The translations under genes and the position numbers were made by a program. Below are positions 6,803 through 7,791 of a stretch of 7,791 nt of DNA, piece by piece. The notes under the pieces were generated by a model. It did no database searches. It saw nothing but the letters and a program-made list of their open reading frames with translations, and had not been told where the DNA came from. Each line of letters starts with the position of its first letter. The first letter of the stretch is position 1. Source of the DNA: an uncultured Flavobacterium sp. (GTDB taxonomy: Bacteria > Bacteroidota > Bacteroidia > Flavobacteriales > Flavobacteriaceae); contig CAMLKV010000093.1 in assembly GCA_946480635.1 (NCBI GenBank), positions 1 to 7,791 on the forward strand. Reading direction: 5' to 3'.

Positions 6803-7286
6803 GTTAGTTTTAACAGATGCTGAAGATATGTTTACGATGGATAAAAATCCAAGTGTACATAAATACCTTTGGCAAAAACCTGTTCAGGAAATAGATGAAG
6901 TAATTAAGGTAATCAATTACGTTAATGAACAGTATGAAAGAAATAATATTGGCCGTTTTGCTACCATTTTAAAAGAAACAGGCGAATTTATTGGTTGGAC
7001 AGGAATTAAATTTGTTGATGATCATACAGAAAATGGCAACACAAATTTCTTCGATTATGGTTATCGTTTAGATGAACGATTTTGGAATAAAGGTTACGCA
7101 ACTGAAGCCACAAAATTTTGGGTAAACTATGGTCTAAATGAAATGAAAGTTGATAATCTGAACGCATACACACACTTTGAAAACGGAGCTTCTAATCAAG
7201 TTCTTAAAAAAGTTGGTTTTAATTTCATGGAAGAATATACCGCCGAGGATGGCGTTCAATGGAATTGGTGGCAAGCTAAAAAATAA
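6762..7286 (+). CDS. GNAT family N-acetyltransferase (RimJ/RimL type), second of a tandem pair
   Basis: The product is 174 residues, clearly paralogous to the preceding gene: the first 15 residues differ only at positions 8, and the two share NIGRF/GIGRF, ILKE, NFxDxGYR, W-KGYA-EA, YG-xEMK and the C-terminal LK-GF blocks. The acetyl-CoA loop is WNKGYATEA (108-116), with motif B ENGASNQVLKKVGF (140-153). The C-terminal ends differ (VQWNWWQAKK here), so substrate specificity may have diverged. It starts 17 bases inside the first copy, in a different frame, so its translation probably depends on reinitiation. MNLKFET matches the first copy's start and fixes the choice of ATG 6762. The next gene begins 17 bases after its stop. 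Confidence 0.88.
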   Translation: MNLKFETKRLILRPLVLTDAEDMFTMDKNPSVHKYLWQKPVQEIDEVIKVINYVNEQYERNNIGRFATILKETGEFIGWTGIKFVDDHTENGNTNFFDYGYRLDERFWNKGYATEATKFWVNYGLNEMKVDNLNAYTHFENGASNQVLKKVGFNFMEEYTAEDGVQWNWWQAKK

Positions 7287-7303
7287 TAATTCAAAGCTTA
7301 AAA

Positions 7304-7791
7304 ATGAAATCAGTAAGAATAATTGGTGTGCCAGAACATTTTAATTTACCTTGGCATTTATGTATTGAAAATGGAGAATTTGATGAAGTTGGTATAGATT
7401 TACAATGGACAGATATTCCTGAAGGAACTGGCAAAATGTGTCAAATGCTTCGCAACAATGAAGCAGATATCGCTGTGATTCTAACCGAAGGAATTATAAA
7501 AGACATAGTTTCGGGCAATGATTCTTCAATTGTTCAGATTTATGTGCAATCGCCATTAATTTGGGGAATACATGTTGATGCTAATTCAAAATTTAATCAA
7601 CTTACTGATTTAGAAAACACTACATCTGCTATATCACGAATTGGTTCAGGATCTCATCTAATGAGTTTTATAAATGCAAAGCAGCAAAATTGGGATACTT
7701 CTACGTTAAAGTTTGAAATTGTAAACACTATCGACGGTGCTGTTGAAGCATTGAATCAAGGTAAAGCCGACTACTTTATGTGGGAACGTTT
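7304..7791 (+). CDS. substrate-binding-protein-fold protein, 3' end outside window, no signal peptide
   Basis: ATG 7304 opens a frame that stays open to the window end (162 codons plus two bases). It begins MKSVRIIGVPEHFNLPWHL, a first beta strand with no signal peptide or lipobox. It then shows features of a type II periplasmic-binding-protein fold of the NMT1/SsuA/ThiY kind: FDEVGIDLQWTDIPEGTGKMCQ (a GI-v/l strand plus a helix), LRNNEADIAVILTEG (the classic nG-aDiai segment), IWGIHV, a domain-crossing SRIGSGSHLM loop, then VEALNQGKADYFMWERF (the second n-GkaDa-f-we segment). Such proteins bind small ligands for ABC uptake, but the lack of export suggests a cytoplasmic ligand-binding or enzyme role. 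The ligand is unknown. It follows the second GNAT by 17 bases and is probably in the same operon. The C-terminal half is not in view. Confidence 0.75.
   Translation, partial: MKSVRIIGVPEHFNLPWHLCIENGEFDEVGIDLQWTDIPEGTGKMCQMLRNNEADIAVILTEGIIKDIVSGNDSSIVQIYVQSPLIWGIHVDANSKFNQLTDLENTTSAISRIGSGSHLMSFINAKQQNWDTSTLKFEIVNTIDGAVEALNQGKADYFMWER

Noticed and set aside
5799..7791. Possible toxin-antitoxin, phage-defence or mobile-element cargo in the DinB/GNAT block
   Set aside because: No transposase, integrase, terminal repeats, DNA-binding antitoxin partner or nuclease motif is visible. The GNATs are of RimJ/RimL type and are a tandem pair, not a GNAT/RHH module.

Overview
The window looks like chromosomal DNA from a Bacteroidota bacterium, most likely a Flavobacterium-type member of the Flavobacteriaceae. 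The grounds are strong AT-richness, poor Shine-Dalgarno signals, several matches to the Bacteroidota -7 promoter element TAnnTTTG, lysine/asparagine/isoleucine-rich proteins, and a fused alpha-beta 2-oxoacid dehydrogenase E1 of the kind common in this phylum. I infer the taxon from these traits, not from a marker gene.

Left region (1-1397). A plus-strand fragment of a PQQ-dependent (glucose/sorbosone-type) sugar dehydrogenase enters from the left edge and stops early at 142-144. It runs head-on into the start of a secreted protein on the minus strand (start at 252), whose later codons are only the antisense of the dehydrogenase. Both genes therefore appear to have lost their 3' ends at one junction near 100-125. 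Fourteen bases upstream of the secreted-protein stub, on the same strand, is a secreted two-domain cupredoxin protein of the multicopper oxidase superfamily (267-1211) that lacks recognisable copper ligands. A Bacteroidota-type promoter lies in front of it.

Middle region (1343-4567). This part is ordinary central metabolism. A 658-residue fused E1 alpha/beta subunit of a branched-chain-type 2-oxoacid dehydrogenase (1398-3374, minus) ends at a strong hairpin terminator. It is transcribed divergently from an isopenicillin-N-synthase-family iron/2-oxoglutarate oxygenase (3551-4504, plus). Each has a TAnnTTTG element in the shared 176-base gap. The oxygenase ends at a second intrinsic terminator.

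Right region (4583-7791). This is a tightly packed plus-strand run: an eIF1/SUI1-like (YciH) protein, a uridine-phosphorylase-like nucleoside phosphorylase, a DinB-fold protein, two tandemly duplicated RimJ/RimL-type GNAT acetyltransferases, and the beginning of a periplasmic-binding-protein-fold gene without a signal peptide, cut by the window edge. Gaps and overlaps (11 bp gap, 4 bp overlap, 4 bp overlap, 17 bp overlap, 17 bp gap) point to one transcript with translational coupling. A shared pathway is not evident. The last genes look more like an accessory cassette attached to a housekeeping pair.

I see no RNA genes, CRISPR array, insertion sequence or defence system. The points most worth a second look are the gene-truncating junction at the left edge, the ligand-less multicopper-oxidase relative, the staggered GNAT duplication, and the leaderless binding protein.
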